A stretch of DNA of 30,038 nt from contig MSJI02000387.1 in assembly GCA_001931905.2 (NCBI GenBank), positions 1 to 30,038 of the forward strand, in the 5' to 3' direction. The DNA is from Cladosporium sp. IMV 00045. Its lineage: Eukaryota > Ascomycota > Dothideomycetes > Cladosporiales > Cladosporiaceae. Made by a program: the position numbers and the translations under genes. Positions 8,399-18,396 of this stretch are shown in pieces (the first letter of the stretch is position 1; each line of letters starts with the position of its first letter). The notes below the pieces were generated by a model. That model did no database searches, was not told where the DNA came from, and was given only the letters and a program-made list of their open reading frames with translations.

Positions 8399-11300
8399 AT
8401 GGCAAGGGTAAACGACATCCCTGCTCCTGCAGGCGCACAGCAAGCCACATCCCCAGATCCCGACGGTGACATCCACCTGCAAGTCACCTCGACCACCACC
8501 TCGCCCGGAACGACCGACTATAGCAGCGATGTGTCTGCGCTGACCTCGCCCGACCCTTCGTTCTCTTTGTCCCCTCAGCAGCCCGTCGAGCAGCGAAATC
8601 AAGCACCTGGAATTCCCGATCGGAGGAAGAGTGTCCGCCCGAGCAGTCGCTCTCAAAGTCGTCGGGCCAGTCGTCAAGAAGCCAGGAAAAGCAAAGCATC
8701 CCCAATTAGCCTGAGCATCGCCAATATGAGCAATGAGATGAAACTGCGGGATGAGGACGAGTCGCCCACAGAAAAGCCGGTATGTTATATTTGTTGATCG
8801 GAATGGATCTATACCAAAGCACCGCCCAAACGCTAACCTTGACCCCGCATAGGATGCATTTGAAGATGCCGCAGACACCCCTCGAGCAAACGGCGACACC
8901 GACAGCAAACAAGATGACAACGCTGAACAGAATCCCGAGGCCCAGGGCCTGGGTATACAAGGCGCGAGCTCCCCGCATAGCGATGGCGGTGAAACAAAGA
9001 AAGAAGATGCACAACCAGAAAACACGGCAGGATCGCACTCGAGAAACGAGTCGCAGACTTCCAGCAACCCACCTCTCGAGGTAGAACCGCCTACACCTAC
9101 AGGGCCAAACCCTGCCAATGCTGGCGCTCTTGATTCAGCAGCACCTGGGGCGTTCCCATCAGAGCCATCCTCGCCTTCCAAGTCCTCGTCGACGCAGCGA
9201 AACTCCATGAGCGCACCACAAAAGCCTTTCCATGGCAGACAGCGAAGTGTCTCGCCGAGATTCCCTGTCAACGTCAGCCAACCTGTTCCCAGCGATCTTG
9301 ACCAGGTAGCACGAGAGACGCCGTCAGGCAGACAATCACCTGTCAAGGAGTTGTTTCCAGACGCAAATGGGTCGGCAGCAACCTCGCCCAGGAAGAACTC
9401 TTCTGGCAACATGTCTCCTCCACCACAACCCGGTAACCTGGCACGCAAAGCATCAAGCGGTCTCGGATCGTTCTTTGGAAGGATGGGCAGCATCCGCAAG
9501 GCACGATCGCCGGTCGCATCACGCTCGGAAGGCAGGCCGCTTGAGCGGAGAGGAACGGGCAGCTCAATGGCGTCTGTGGATGGTGCCAGGCTCGGGTCTA
9601 TCGCCGATGGCCCTGAAGACGATTTCAAGCCGAGCTTGAAAGATCGCTTTGCAACCCTCAGAGCGCAAGAAGAGCATGGCCACGAGGAGGCGATCGAGGA
9701 TGGTGATGGAGAAAGCGTTGCAAGGGAGTCACTTACTAGCCCGACCAAAGAACATCCCGAGACAAGGACAAGACGAGCGTCTTCTCTGCTCAAGTCTCCC
9801 CCAGTAGACCGCAAGCTGCCTCCCGGCACTGCGTCTGGGATGACAGCTGGACCTGCCGCAGAGTCTGCGCCTGTAGACTGGGACTTGTGGCAGTCACTGG
9901 TTTACGAAGGCCCTGCTGTTGTACAGCGTACTGGTGGAGCAGAAATTGCCAAGGCGATCGCAAATGGCATCCCTCCTGCGATTCGAGGCGTTGTTTGGCA
10001 GGTCCTCGCAGACAGCAAGAGTGAAGATCTGGAAGCCTTGTACAAGACACTGAAAGCCAGAGGAACCGAAGCGGAACAGAGACCTCCGTTGTCGCGAGGC
10101 AACTCGAGCTACATTGGCCAAGGTGTCAATGAGAAGGAGAAGGAGTCTGCGATTTCCTCGCGCTCAAGTGTACACTCCGACTCATCAACGCCAGCAACTT
10201 CAAATCTCACATCTCCACCGCAGTCAGTGGACGGTGCCAGCTCTGAGTTGAAGACCAAGCTTCTTGCAGAGAAGCAAAAGCGGGACGCCGCGACCCTGGC
10301 CAAACTTGAAAAGACCATTAGACGTGATCTGGGCGCTCGCACATCCTTCAGTAAGTATGCACAGTCCGCTGGGCTCCAAGATGGCCTGTTCGGTCTGTGC
10401 AAATCATATGCTCTGTTTGATGAGGCAGTGGGCTACGCGCAAGGCATCAACTTCGTTGCCATGCCACTTCTTTTCAACATGAGCGAAGAGGAAGCCTTCA
10501 CATTGCTTGTCCGGCTCATGCACAAGTACGACCTCCGCTCGCTGTTCGAACCCGAAATGCCTGGCCTTCACCTTCACTTGTACAAATTTGAACGCTTGCT
10601 CGAAGACCTCGAACCTGCGTTGTACTGCCATCTCAAGAGAAGACACGTCACTCCCCAGCTCTACGCCACCCAATGGTTCCTCACGCTTTTCGCTTATCGC
10701 TTCCCGTTGCAGCTCGTCCTGAGAGTCTATGATTTACTTTTCTCGGAGGGATTGACAGCGATTCTCAAGTTCGGCATCGTCCTTATGCAACGCAACAAGA
10801 CTGCCTTGTTGGAGATGAAGGACATGTCACAAATCACGAACTTCCTGAAAGAGAAGCTCTTCGATGTTTACATTGACAAGTCGCCCTCGGCTTCCTCGCT
10901 GCTAGACTCAGGCTTCTTCGGCTCAGTATCGGGCGGCGCTGACAAAGAGCTCTACCGCGCTGATGAGATGGTCCACGACGCTACAGCCGTCGTCATCACC
11001 GAGGAAACTCTCGCGCAATACACCGCCGAATGGGAAGAGTCGCAACGTCTGGCCAAAGAAACAGAGCAGGAACTCGAAACCCTTCGCTCCAGCAACGCCC
11101 ACATGACCTCCTACGTCCGAACCCTGGAAGAACGCGCGCAGCAACACGACGTCGAGCACGTCAACATGGCTTCAGACATGGTGCGGTTGAAGATGGACAA
11201 CGACACTCTCGCGGACGACAACGAAGGCCTGAAAGTGCAGGTCGTCGAATTCCAGAAAATGGTCGACCAGCAGCCCGCCGAGGTTGAGGAGAAACTCAAG

Positions 11301-11552
11301 GCGGAGATGGACCGCATCATGCAGCGCAACATCGAGGTGCAGAATGAGAACCGTGCCCTCAAGGAGGAGTTGGACGAGATGGAGAGGGAGTTTGTTAATG
11401 CTAAGATGATGCATGCGCAGGTAAGGAAATTATCCGTTTTCTCATGTTCTGGGAGTTCCATCGCTGACATGTTAAATTCACAGACGCTCTCCGATCACGA
11501 CTCCCTCAAGCAGCGCCTGGCCAGTGTTCAATCGATGCTGAACTCCAAGTAA
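8399..11552 (+). CDS. GYP5: TBC-domain Rab GTPase-activating protein, Gyp5-like (about 1005 aa, two introns)
   Basis: The protein likely stimulates GTP hydrolysis by Rab GTPases of the Ypt1/Sec4 type in ER-to-Golgi and exocytic traffic (family knowledge). Exons are 8399-8779, 8853-11420 and 11484-11552. Both introns have GT...AG ends and CTAAC or CTGAC branch motifs; a 63-nt unspliced reading of intron 2 is also open. About 500 residues of Ser/Pro-rich, probably disordered sequence precede the TBC domain (about 504-797). The domain begins with IRGVVWQV, has a low-complexity insertion at about 530-610, then IRRDLGARTS (616-625) and the glutamine-finger motif GYAQGINF (Gln657). A long coiled coil follows to the C-terminus (about 845-985). 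The start ATG has CCATCCATGG context. The presumed catalytic Arg (623) is four residues after the Asp rather than three as in the usual IxxDxxR motif. I am confident of the TBC assignment and less sure of the exact orthologue. Confidence 0.88.
8780..8852 (+). other. Intron 1 of the TBC gene (73 nt)
   Basis: The donor is GTATGT, the branch motif CGCTAAC is at 8831-8837 and the acceptor is CATAG. Splicing joins EKP to DAFEDAADTP in phase 0 and continues the long downstream frame without a stop. Confidence 0.85.
11421..11483 (+). other. Intron 2 of the TBC gene (63 nt, multiple of three, no stop)
   Basis: The donor is GTAAGG, the branch-like motif GCTGAC is at 11463-11468 and the acceptor is CACAG. 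The retained form adds 21 residues containing Cys and Ser inside an otherwise charged coiled coil, which argues that it is normally removed. Confidence 0.75.
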
Positions 11553-12461
11553 AGCCGCTCAGTTCCATCATATCGCAAACGGGAAATGCGAACACGTCTT
11601 CAGAATCCTTCGGCCTTGGTGATTTGCTCTTTTTTGTACAGAATCAAAACCTATACCCCCAACAAATTACCACCCTGCGAAATCTCTATTATGGCTTTTT
11701 CACCAATCTTTCTTTCACGCCATCATTCTAAGTATCTACCGGCGTTCACGAACACGGATCTCAGCGGCGGGGTCCGCTGGATCAACTTGGAAGGCTTTGC
11801 GCGCTGGTCTGGTTCTTCTTTTTTCTGAGTCTTTCACTGCTAGACGTTGTTGCTATGAGGTCCGAACATGGGGACCAATGTGGGATACATGGCAGGTGCG
11901 GATTATTGGCGCGCGCGCATAGCTGGCATGTTGTTCGGTGCTCTTCTGGTTCGCATTTCTTTCGAGGAAATTGGAGGCTGGGGCTTTGAGAAGCCTTTGC
12001 CTGGACTTGTTTGCTTGTTGAATGCATTGGGTTTGCTTCGGTAGATCATGAGGTTATTTGTATCATCGTGCTTTTTTGTCTCTCAATCACCGCATGCCTC
12101 TCGGCATTTTTCCTTCGTCCCATGAGCTGACGGGTTGTCGATTGCTTCCTGCTGAAGTTTGATGTGGACGTTCAATTCTGTCATGAGGCTCTTGCCACTT
12201 CGTCACGGCGGGCAGCAGCAAACACCACGCAAAAGCTGGTTTTGTCCCGTATTGACCGTTTTTGGCGTGTCGCTGGGTAACATCACCCTCGCAAACGGTG
12301 GACGCCATACGATTAGGATCTGAATCTTTCGTTAAGTACGCTTGTATGTACCACACTCAACACACTCATCACTCTCTCGCTCTCGTTGCCGCCACCGCCA
12401 CCAGCAGCCCAAACTCCCACATCAACACCTGAATCCAAAAAGCAAAGCCCTTATCGAAAGC
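11553..12461. other. Intergenic region downstream of the TBC gene
   Basis: About 900 bases contain the TBC 3' end and, from about 12300 on, the CT-rich leader of the small downstream gene. I see no RNA gene, repeat or further protein here. Confidence 0.4.
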
Positions 12462-12829
12462 ATGATGGACTGCCACATCCTCTTCGCCGGTATCCATTCT
12501 CTCCCGTCCTCCGCAAACCCACAGATCTCTAACGAAAACCTTCCGCAGAACTCGACGCCTTCATCATAGCCAACGAATGCGACTTCGCCCATTCCACCGA
12601 CTCGCCATCGTTGGCAAAATGTGATTCTCTGAGCAGTTTGAAGAGTAAGAATGAAGTTGGAGATTCTGCCGCTAGTATTGTCGAGATGCTGGCGAGGGGT
12701 TGCGGGAGGGAGATGGAGGGAGATGGAGGCGTGGATAACGATGTTGATGAGGAGGAGGGAGAGGATGACCTGAGAACTGGCTACGGCTATGGCTATGATG
12801 GGGTGGTGGATTTACTTGCCTGTCGGTGA
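12462..12829 (+). CDS. Small spliced acidic protein, unrecognised (102 aa)
   Basis: Exon 1 is 12462-12489 (encoding MMDCHILFA plus one base) and exon 2 is 12549-12829. The intron (12490-12548, 59 nt) has donor GTATCC, branch motif CTAAC at 12529-12533 and acceptor CCGCAG. Splicing creates FAELDAFIIANECDFAHSTD and continues in frame to TGA. The middle (about residues 30-60) is Ser/Lys-rich and contains SAASIVEMLARG, a plausible amphipathic helix. It is followed by an acidic stretch (DVDEEEGEDD) and a GYGYGYDG segment. The CT-rich leader and hydrophobic-then-acidic composition look like a real small fungal gene. No signal peptide or membrane segment is evident. A second ATG directly follows the first, so either could be used. 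Function unknown. Confidence 0.6.
12490..12548 (+). other. Intron of the small acidic-protein gene (59 nt)
   Basis: It has GT...AG ends and a CTAAC branch motif whose A is 16 bases before the acceptor, typical of fungal introns. It splits a Glu codon in phase 1. Confidence 0.6.
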
Positions 12830-13072
12830 GAGGCTTGCAGCCGGTGCCGATTTGTCTGAGGAGCCCGTGTACATACGATGGGCGTAGCTTGGACCTTGGA
12901 CCTTGGAGATCTGGACGTGGAGTTGAGATTGGCAACACTTTTGATTGTTTTGTCTCTTTGCAAATGGGAAATATTTGCATGTTTATGTACTGCTACATGA
13001 TGGAAAGCCACGAAATGGATTTGCAAGGAGTGTCGTGAAGTCAAAAAGGGGATGTCGTCTCGTTCAACAGGA

Positions 13073-13078
13073 AATAAA
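13073..13078 (+). terminator. Possible polyadenylation signal of the small gene
   Basis: AATAAA lies 244 bases past the stop of the 102-aa gene and just before the 3' end of the convergent mucin-like gene. Fungal polyadenylation signals are loose, so this is weak. Confidence 0.25.
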
Positions 13079-13194
13079 GTCGGAGTAATGTTGCAAGAAG
13101 ACCTTTGATGCTCTCTCGGACTTCTGATCAGCCAGTAGCACGCCATAGCCCACATGCCGTAGTCCGAATGCCGTGGTCTTCGTCGCTCACTTTT

Positions 13195-15657
13195 TTAAAA
13201 CCACTTGAAAGACCTAGCATGGCGCCTCTCGTAAGGCGCAGGAGGCGCGGTTCCCTCTTCAGCGCTGTCTTCTGGCGATGCTTCCGTATCGGCAGCCTCG
13301 GGGCTTTGGCTCTCTCCCTCAGCTCCCTCGTCGTTTGCAGGGGTAGTGGCCGAATTGTCGTCAGAAGGTGCATCGCTCTCGCTGGCCTCAGCACTGGACT
13401 CTCCCGCAGATCCGTATCCATATTGAGTTTCGCCTTCGCCTCCCTCGGTGCTTGCTTCAGGTGTCTCGTTTGAACCGGCCTCGGGGCTGTCTGGAGAAGC
13501 GTCAACGTCGGTGCCTTCATCGTTTGCCTCAGAGGAATCAGATGCCGTTGTCGTGGCTTCATCGCCCTCGCCCTCGCCCTCCAGGGAATCAGTCGGCTGG
13601 GGAGAGGCCTCGACGCCGGTAGCTGCGCTGCTTTCCTCGGCACTGCTGCCGGTTGGGCCAGATTCCGGCGCGCTGGTGATGGCCGTTGAAGCTGTGGACG
13701 AAGGAACTGCGGCGGAGCCTGACGGAGCGATGGACGTGCTGTTACCTGCTGGGTAAAGTCCAGATAATTCGGAGGCTTCAGTGTCAGGAGAGCCTGTCGG
13801 GCTGCTCTCGCTTCCCGCCACATCAACCGTCTGCGTTCCGATTGGAACCACAGACGACACGACGCCGCCCTCTTCAATGAGAGTGGAGTAGCTGATCGCA
13901 GTGGAAATGGGGATGCGGCTGTACTGATCCGACAAGGTGCTCACGATCGTCGTGTACCCAGTGGAAGTTCCAACGGGGATCACAGTCGTAGCCGAGCCTC
14001 CTTCTTCGGTGATCGTTGTATATTGAGTCTCGGTTGCGACGTCAGTCGCGATAGGGACAACGCTCGAGCTGTCGGGCGTCTCGTCGACAAGGGTGGAGTA
14101 TGCCGTTTGAGTTTCAATTGCTACGACGCTCGTTGCGGCGCCGCCGTCTAGAGTCATTGTCGAGTACAGAATCTCGGTTCCGATGGGAATTTCGCTCGTA
14201 ACGCCTGCGCCGGTGCTCACAATAGTCGAGTACAGCGTCGAAATGGCCAGGGGAATTTCGGTCGTCGAATCCCCATTGACTTGAGTTGAGTACTCGGTTA
14301 CAGTGCTAACCGGAACGCTACCGCTTGCTTCGGAGATCTGTTCACCCTCGCCGCTGGCTTCAGAAGTTGCAGTAGCAGCGCTTCCACTGCCTGTGGTGGT
14401 AATCCCGGCGCTGCTTGCAAGCTCTGCGCTCGAAGTCAAAGCTGACTCGATCGCAGAGCTGCCTGTTCCAGATGGAGCGATGATAGAGCTGTTTCCTCCG
14501 GGTGCTGGGTAAGGCACATCACTGGGGCTTGAAGGAGCAGTGCTTTCGGGCGATTCACTATCAGCCGTGGCCGAAGTCATGATCGACTCTCCGCCATCTT
14601 GTCCGGCTGATGAAGCGGCCTCGACGCCCGTGCTAGATGCAAATTCCGCAGTCGAGGTCAAAATTGACTCGCTCGCAGGGCTGCCGGTGCCTGACGGCGC
14701 GATGATGGTGCTGTTGCCTTCCGGAGCCGGGTAGGGCACTGACGAGCTGCTCATCTCAGGAGAGGCCTCGCTAGAGCTGGCTGGGGATGAGGTGATAGCA
14801 GCAGTGCTAGCCTCAGAAATAGGAGCGCTGCTCATTTCGGATGAAACCTCGCTGGAAGCGGATGGAGGCGAAGATTGAGTGATGGTAATCGTGATCTCAG
14901 CTCCGTTCGCCTCAGTGGAGGTCTGAAGCAAAGTCGTCGAAGGCGAGCCAACTCCAGAAATTCCGGTGCCGGAGCCCGAAGGCGCGATTGACGTTTGGTT
15001 GCCGCCGGGGACGGGGTAGGGAGCAGCGGCAGAGCTGCCTTCAGGAGAGGCTTCGCTGGCAGAGGGCTGCGCGCTGGAAAGAGTTGAAGCGCCAGAGCCT
15101 CCGCTACCTTGGGTGATTGTCACGATCGATGGGCCGCCGCCAGATCCTCCTTCCGAGTTTCCATCAGATCCTCCAGCTTGCTGAGTCACTGTCACAACGC
15201 TGCCTTGCCCTTCGCCGCCAGCCGCTTGGGTTTCCGTGGTAGTTTGAGTGATGGTAATCTGAGCTTGTGCAGGCGCAGTTTCAGTGATAGTAATTCGACC
15301 CGCACCAGATTCTGCTGCTGCAGTTTCGGTAACAGTAATGTAGCCGCCGCCTTCGCCAGTCTGAGTCTCGGTAATGGTCGAAACATCGGTGATAGTGATC
15401 GTAGCTTGATCAGAGCCGCCAGCAGCTCCGCTCTCGGTTATCGTGGTCGTCTCAGTAATCGTAGCCTCACCACCAGCGGTGGCAGTCTCCGTGATTGTTA
15501 TCGTTGTAGTGGCTTCCAAGTATCCTGAGTTGTCTCCGCAGGGACAGAGGTCTTCCTGGGGGAGGGCCTCGCGCTTGTTCGGCGCGAATGGGGTCCAACG
15601 AGCGTCGACGAAAGCGAAAGAGGCTACCGAAGCCGCAGCAATGTTGTGGAGTCTCAT
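13195..15657 (-). CDS. Secreted Ser/Thr-rich repeat protein, mucin- or wall-type (820 aa)
   Basis: The N-terminus is a signal peptide (about 1-19, cleavage near VDA-RW) followed by a Kex2-type Lys-Arg at 28-29, so a short pro-segment is probably removed. The only two cysteines form a CPCG motif (38-41). Residues 48-183 carry many alternating T-I-T-I-T-E units. A box of the form YP-x-P-GN-x-(T/S)-x-IAPSG recurs at about 214, 309, 383 and 635. Residues 450-612 hold seven units of about 22 residues with Y-(S/T)-T-(I/L)-V and (V/I)-P-I-G hallmarks. The region from 690 to 805 is acidic. The end, YERRHARSFKWF, is basic-aromatic, and there is no hydrophobic GPI-anchor tail. It is probably heavily O-glycosylated and secreted or wall-associated; adhesin or structural roles are guesses. 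The ATG at 15657 has AAG upstream, a good context. No intron is evident. Confidence 0.8.
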   Translation of the reverse strand: MRLHNIAAASVASFAFVDARWTPFAPNKREALPQEDLCPCGDNSGYLEATTTITITETATAGGEATITETTTITESGAAGGSDQATITITDVSTITETQTGEGGGYITVTETAAAESGAGRITITETAPAQAQITITQTTTETQAAGGEGQGSVVTVTQQAGGSDGNSEGGSGGGPSIVTITQGSGGSGASTLSSAQPSASEASPEGSSAAAPYPVPGGNQTSIAPSGSGTGISGVGSPSTTLLQTSTEANGAEITITITQSSPPSASSEVSSEMSSAPISEASTAAITSSPASSSEASPEMSSSSVPYPAPEGNSTIIAPSGTGSPASESILTSTAEFASSTGVEAASSAGQDGGESIMTSATADSESPESTAPSSPSDVPYPAPGGNSSIIAPSGTGSSAIESALTSSAELASSAGITTTGSGSAATATSEASGEGEQISEASGSVPVSTVTEYSTQVNGDSTTEIPLAISTLYSTIVSTGAGVTSEIPIGTEILYSTMTLDGGAATSVVAIETQTAYSTLVDETPDSSSVVPIATDVATETQYTTITEEGGSATTVIPVGTSTGYTTIVSTLSDQYSRIPISTAISYSTLIEEGGVVSSVVPIGTQTVDVAGSESSPTGSPDTEASELSGLYPAGNSTSIAPSGSAAVPSSTASTAITSAPESGPTGSSAEESSAATGVEASPQPTDSLEGEGEGDEATTTASDSSEANDEGTDVDASPDSPEAGSNETPEASTEGGEGETQYGYGSAGESSAEASESDAPSDDNSATTPANDEGAEGESQSPEAADTEASPEDSAEEGTAPPAPYERRHARSFKWF
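13824..14310 (-). repeat. Seven 22-residue tandem repeats within the mucin-like protein
   Basis: Each unit (about 66 nt, residues about 450-612) reads roughly T-x-x-x-Y-S-T-(I/L/M)-V/T, a loop with Gly-Gly or Ser, then S-x-V-(V/I)-P-I-G. One unit is slightly longer. The units have diverged at nucleotide level, which suggests old duplication under selection. Confidence 0.75.
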
Positions 15658-16306
15658 CTTGGTTGATTTCCTTTAGACTTTGTCGAGTTTTGACGGGGCA
15701 CCTGTGCCTTGAAACGAATGTATGACGAAAGAGAAGAAAAAGGCAAATGCAGCTCACAGAGCGCAAAAAACGAAAGACAGGAAGATAGAAGAGAGTGCGA
15801 CTACCAGAGCGCTTTGAGATGGGTGTGTAGAAGAAGGTGTGCAATGCTAATCATCGACAGTCTTTAAGTACTTACGTTCATTCTGACCACACTGAGGTCT
15901 AGACAAGTTCGCCCAGACGTCCTCAGTTTCATTGCGGGGGACGGTTAGTTGATGATACACCAAAGTCAAGAAGTTTTGTCTCATAGTGCGTCAATCCGGC
16001 ATTCGATGTTTCTGAGGCAGGGATTCGATGGATGGGATGAAGTTGTACTCTCGTACTTGCGAACGGGGATACGCGGCTGCCGCCGAGAGATGAGGTCAAA
16101 GCAGGAGTTTCGAAACATCCAAGTAGCGACTTGCGACAAGTTCCGAGTAAAACGTACGTGACATCCCAGCCTTTTCTGTCAAATTGACCAGTCAGAAGCA
16201 GCCGAGAAAAAGTGAGACATTTTCAAGCGTCTGTCAAAATCCAAATGTGACATATAGACAGACGCGGCAAGCGACACAAAAGAAGCATTCTGGCAACGTC
16301 GCCGAA
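15658..16306. promoter_or_regulatory. Promoter of the mucin-like gene and 3' end of the deacetylase gene
   Basis: This is about 650 bases between two minus-strand genes. On the minus strand a consensus donor, GTAAGTACTT, begins at about 15877, which could mark a 5' leader intron of the mucin-like gene. I see no separate gene. Confidence 0.4.
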
Positions 16307-17573
16307 TCAAGACCTCGGCCACACCTTCTTACCCAAAATCCATGTCTGCAACACCTCGCCTTCGTCACTCAAGACGATAAAGTCCGCTCGCCTGCCACCC
16401 TCCAATTTCCCTCTGACACCATCGCCCATCAGCTCCGCGATATTCTCCGTCGCACACCTCACAGCCTCGGCGACACTGCAGCCACTCCATGTGATCAGGT
16501 TCTTGACGCACTCGCCCAACCCGGCACATCCCCCGATCAGCGTCTCTGTGCCTTCAATGACCACTCGAGACCCTTTCTTGGTCTGGTTGAAAGGGATCTG
16601 TGCGTGCCCGGGATAAGTGCCATCCGGCAGGCCGGCCAGTTCGATACTGTCGGTGATCACGATGCACTTGCTTGGGTTGGCGCGAAACAGCATGGTGGCT
16701 ACAGATGGGTGCAAATGGTTGCCGTCAGGGATGATGCTAAAGTATGGACTGGTGTGAGGAGCTGAAGGAGATGCTGTGACCAGACCCGCAAGACCTGGAT
16801 CCCGATGATGCAGAGGTGCCATTGCGTTCAAGGTATGCGTTAGGCAGCTCGCTCCTGCTTTCACTGCATCCATGCCTTGTGCGTAGCTTGCTGTGGAATG
16901 GCCCAAGGAAACGCGAATGCCTTTCCTCGTAAGATCCTCGACCAAGTCGGTAGAGTTCTCAAGCTCGGGCGCCAAAGTGACGAGCTTGAGGGTCTTGGAG
17001 GACCTTGCAATAGACCCGTACACGTCTACCGGTGACCTGGAGGCATCGTAAAAGAGAGAAGAGTTGTGTGCGCCTTTCTTGGTTGGATGCAGGTAAGGAC
17101 CTTCAGCATGCGCACCCAATAGAGCGGCTGATTTCGGTATCGACCTGGGTTCTAGGGAGGGTAGAATCTATGGGTGCCACTTTAGTGGCTGTGATACCTT
17201 GATGTTGTAATTTTTTGACAGGCTGTACCTTTCTGAAGTCATCGCTCGAGACTGTTGGTATAGTGGCATAGAAAGCAGTACAGCCAGTACTCGGGAGGTA
17301 GCTCGCGACCTCGAATAGTTTCTGCGCGTAGCTTTCTCTATCATCGAAGTGCGTGAAATGGAATCCACGCATGCCATTAGTCTGCAGCTCGATGAGTCCC
17401 GGTGCAATTATGGCACCACCCAGGTCGATCGTGTTCTCGCTGGAGGAAGGAGGCACCTCGTCCACCAGCAGGCCAGTGTCGTTTGATACGGCTAAGCGCT
17501 CACTTTCAACCAGCCTGCCGTCCCTGCACACACGGCAGTTTTTGAAGATTGTGATGTTGCTGCCAGCGGACAT
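16307..17573 (-). CDS. nagA: N-acetylglucosamine-6-phosphate deacetylase (401 aa, one intron)
   Basis: The enzyme removes acetate from GlcNAc-6-phosphate to give glucosamine-6-phosphate, a cytosolic step in chitin-derived aminosugar catabolism. It belongs to the amidohydrolase superfamily. Exons are 17573-17229 and 17167-16307. The join FRK-ILPSLEPRSIPKSAAL restores the family's continuous sequence. Visible motifs are PGLIELQTNG (58-67), GAHAEGPYLHPTKKGAH with metal-ligand Glu137, GHSTASY with His205, THTLNAM with His226, a PDGNHLHP segment (262-269), and the catalytic Asp288 in VITDSIELAGLPDGTY. All key residues are present and the length is normal for fungal members. The gene is divergent from the SMP/C2 gene. 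I see no other GlcNAc-pathway gene beside it in this window. Confidence 0.92.
17168..17228 (-). other. Intron of the deacetylase gene (61 nt)
   Basis: On the minus strand the donor is GTACAG (unusual at positions 5-6), a CACTAAAG branch-like motif follows and the acceptor is CCATAG. The unspliced frame reads to a stop before the second exon's frame, so removal is required for the conserved sequence. Confidence 0.8.
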
Positions 17574-18396
17574 TTTCAGGGTAGTCCGAGTGTTCTCAAG
17601 GCATATGGAAATCTACAGCAAAGTGCACTGCTAAGCCTTGTTAACAAAGAGTTGAGGCCAGCTTAAATGCAAAGGCCAGGGTGTTATCTATCGTCAGAGG
17701 CGGCTTGCCATGGCTTGAGTGCGTTAGATCTGGTGGCATCGCTTAAGCAAAGTGATTTTTGATTAACACTATTTGGGCTGAAGACCAGAGCAATGCTCGG
17801 AAGGTGGGATCATTCAATGGATGGGCGCATGGGGGTAATTGCAGATCGGGCCAAGGGACCCACAGGGCGAGACTGTTGGTGGATGTATGATGGCATAGGA
17901 TCGCGGAGTGAAGCGTCTGGCATGAAGCAGCGACAGCTAAGACGTCGAAATTGATATTGGACAACAAACACCATACTACATGTCCCTATAGTAATAATTG
18001 GGCACTCGATCACTATGTTCTGGTAGAAGTTGAGCTTTTAAGCAATCATAGCCGTTCAACCTGGATGTTCCATCTTTACAAACGCACAGATTCAGATCGT
18101 CGTGAGCGATCGCCCTCACACCTCCCTCCCGCGTCGACAGCATCAACGTCATCTGCGTCCCACTCAGTGGTACCTACCGCATGTGCTACGCGGCTGGGAG
18201 CTACATGCCCTGTTTTCCCTTCCCACCCTTTGCTATATCGTCTTGAACCTGCTCCTCACTTTTGCATTCGCATATACAGTCAATTCGATACCGCGTGCCT
18301 GGTGGAGCAGCCTGCTTCCGCAGTGGCATTGACTGCTTGAGCTTCCGGCCCTTGACAGGAAAGGCATCACACACTCAACTCGCCTACTTGCCCACC
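17574..18396. promoter_or_regulatory. Divergent promoter region between deacetylase and SMP/C2 genes
   Basis: These 823 bases lie between two outward-facing genes, so both promoters must sit here. The part next to the plus-strand gene is CT-rich with many CCTCAC/TCCC stretches. I see no gene, long repeat or clear TATA box. Confidence 0.5.

Noticed and set aside
8309..9829. 506-codon minus-strand frame opposite the TBC gene
   Set aside because: It runs antisense across a certain intron and the coding exons; composition mirrors the Ser/Pro-rich sense strand.
13128..13877. 249-codon frame overlapping the mucin-like gene on the same strand
   Set aside because: It is a shifted frame of the repeat-rich gene with Arg/Pro/Leu bias and no signal peptide.
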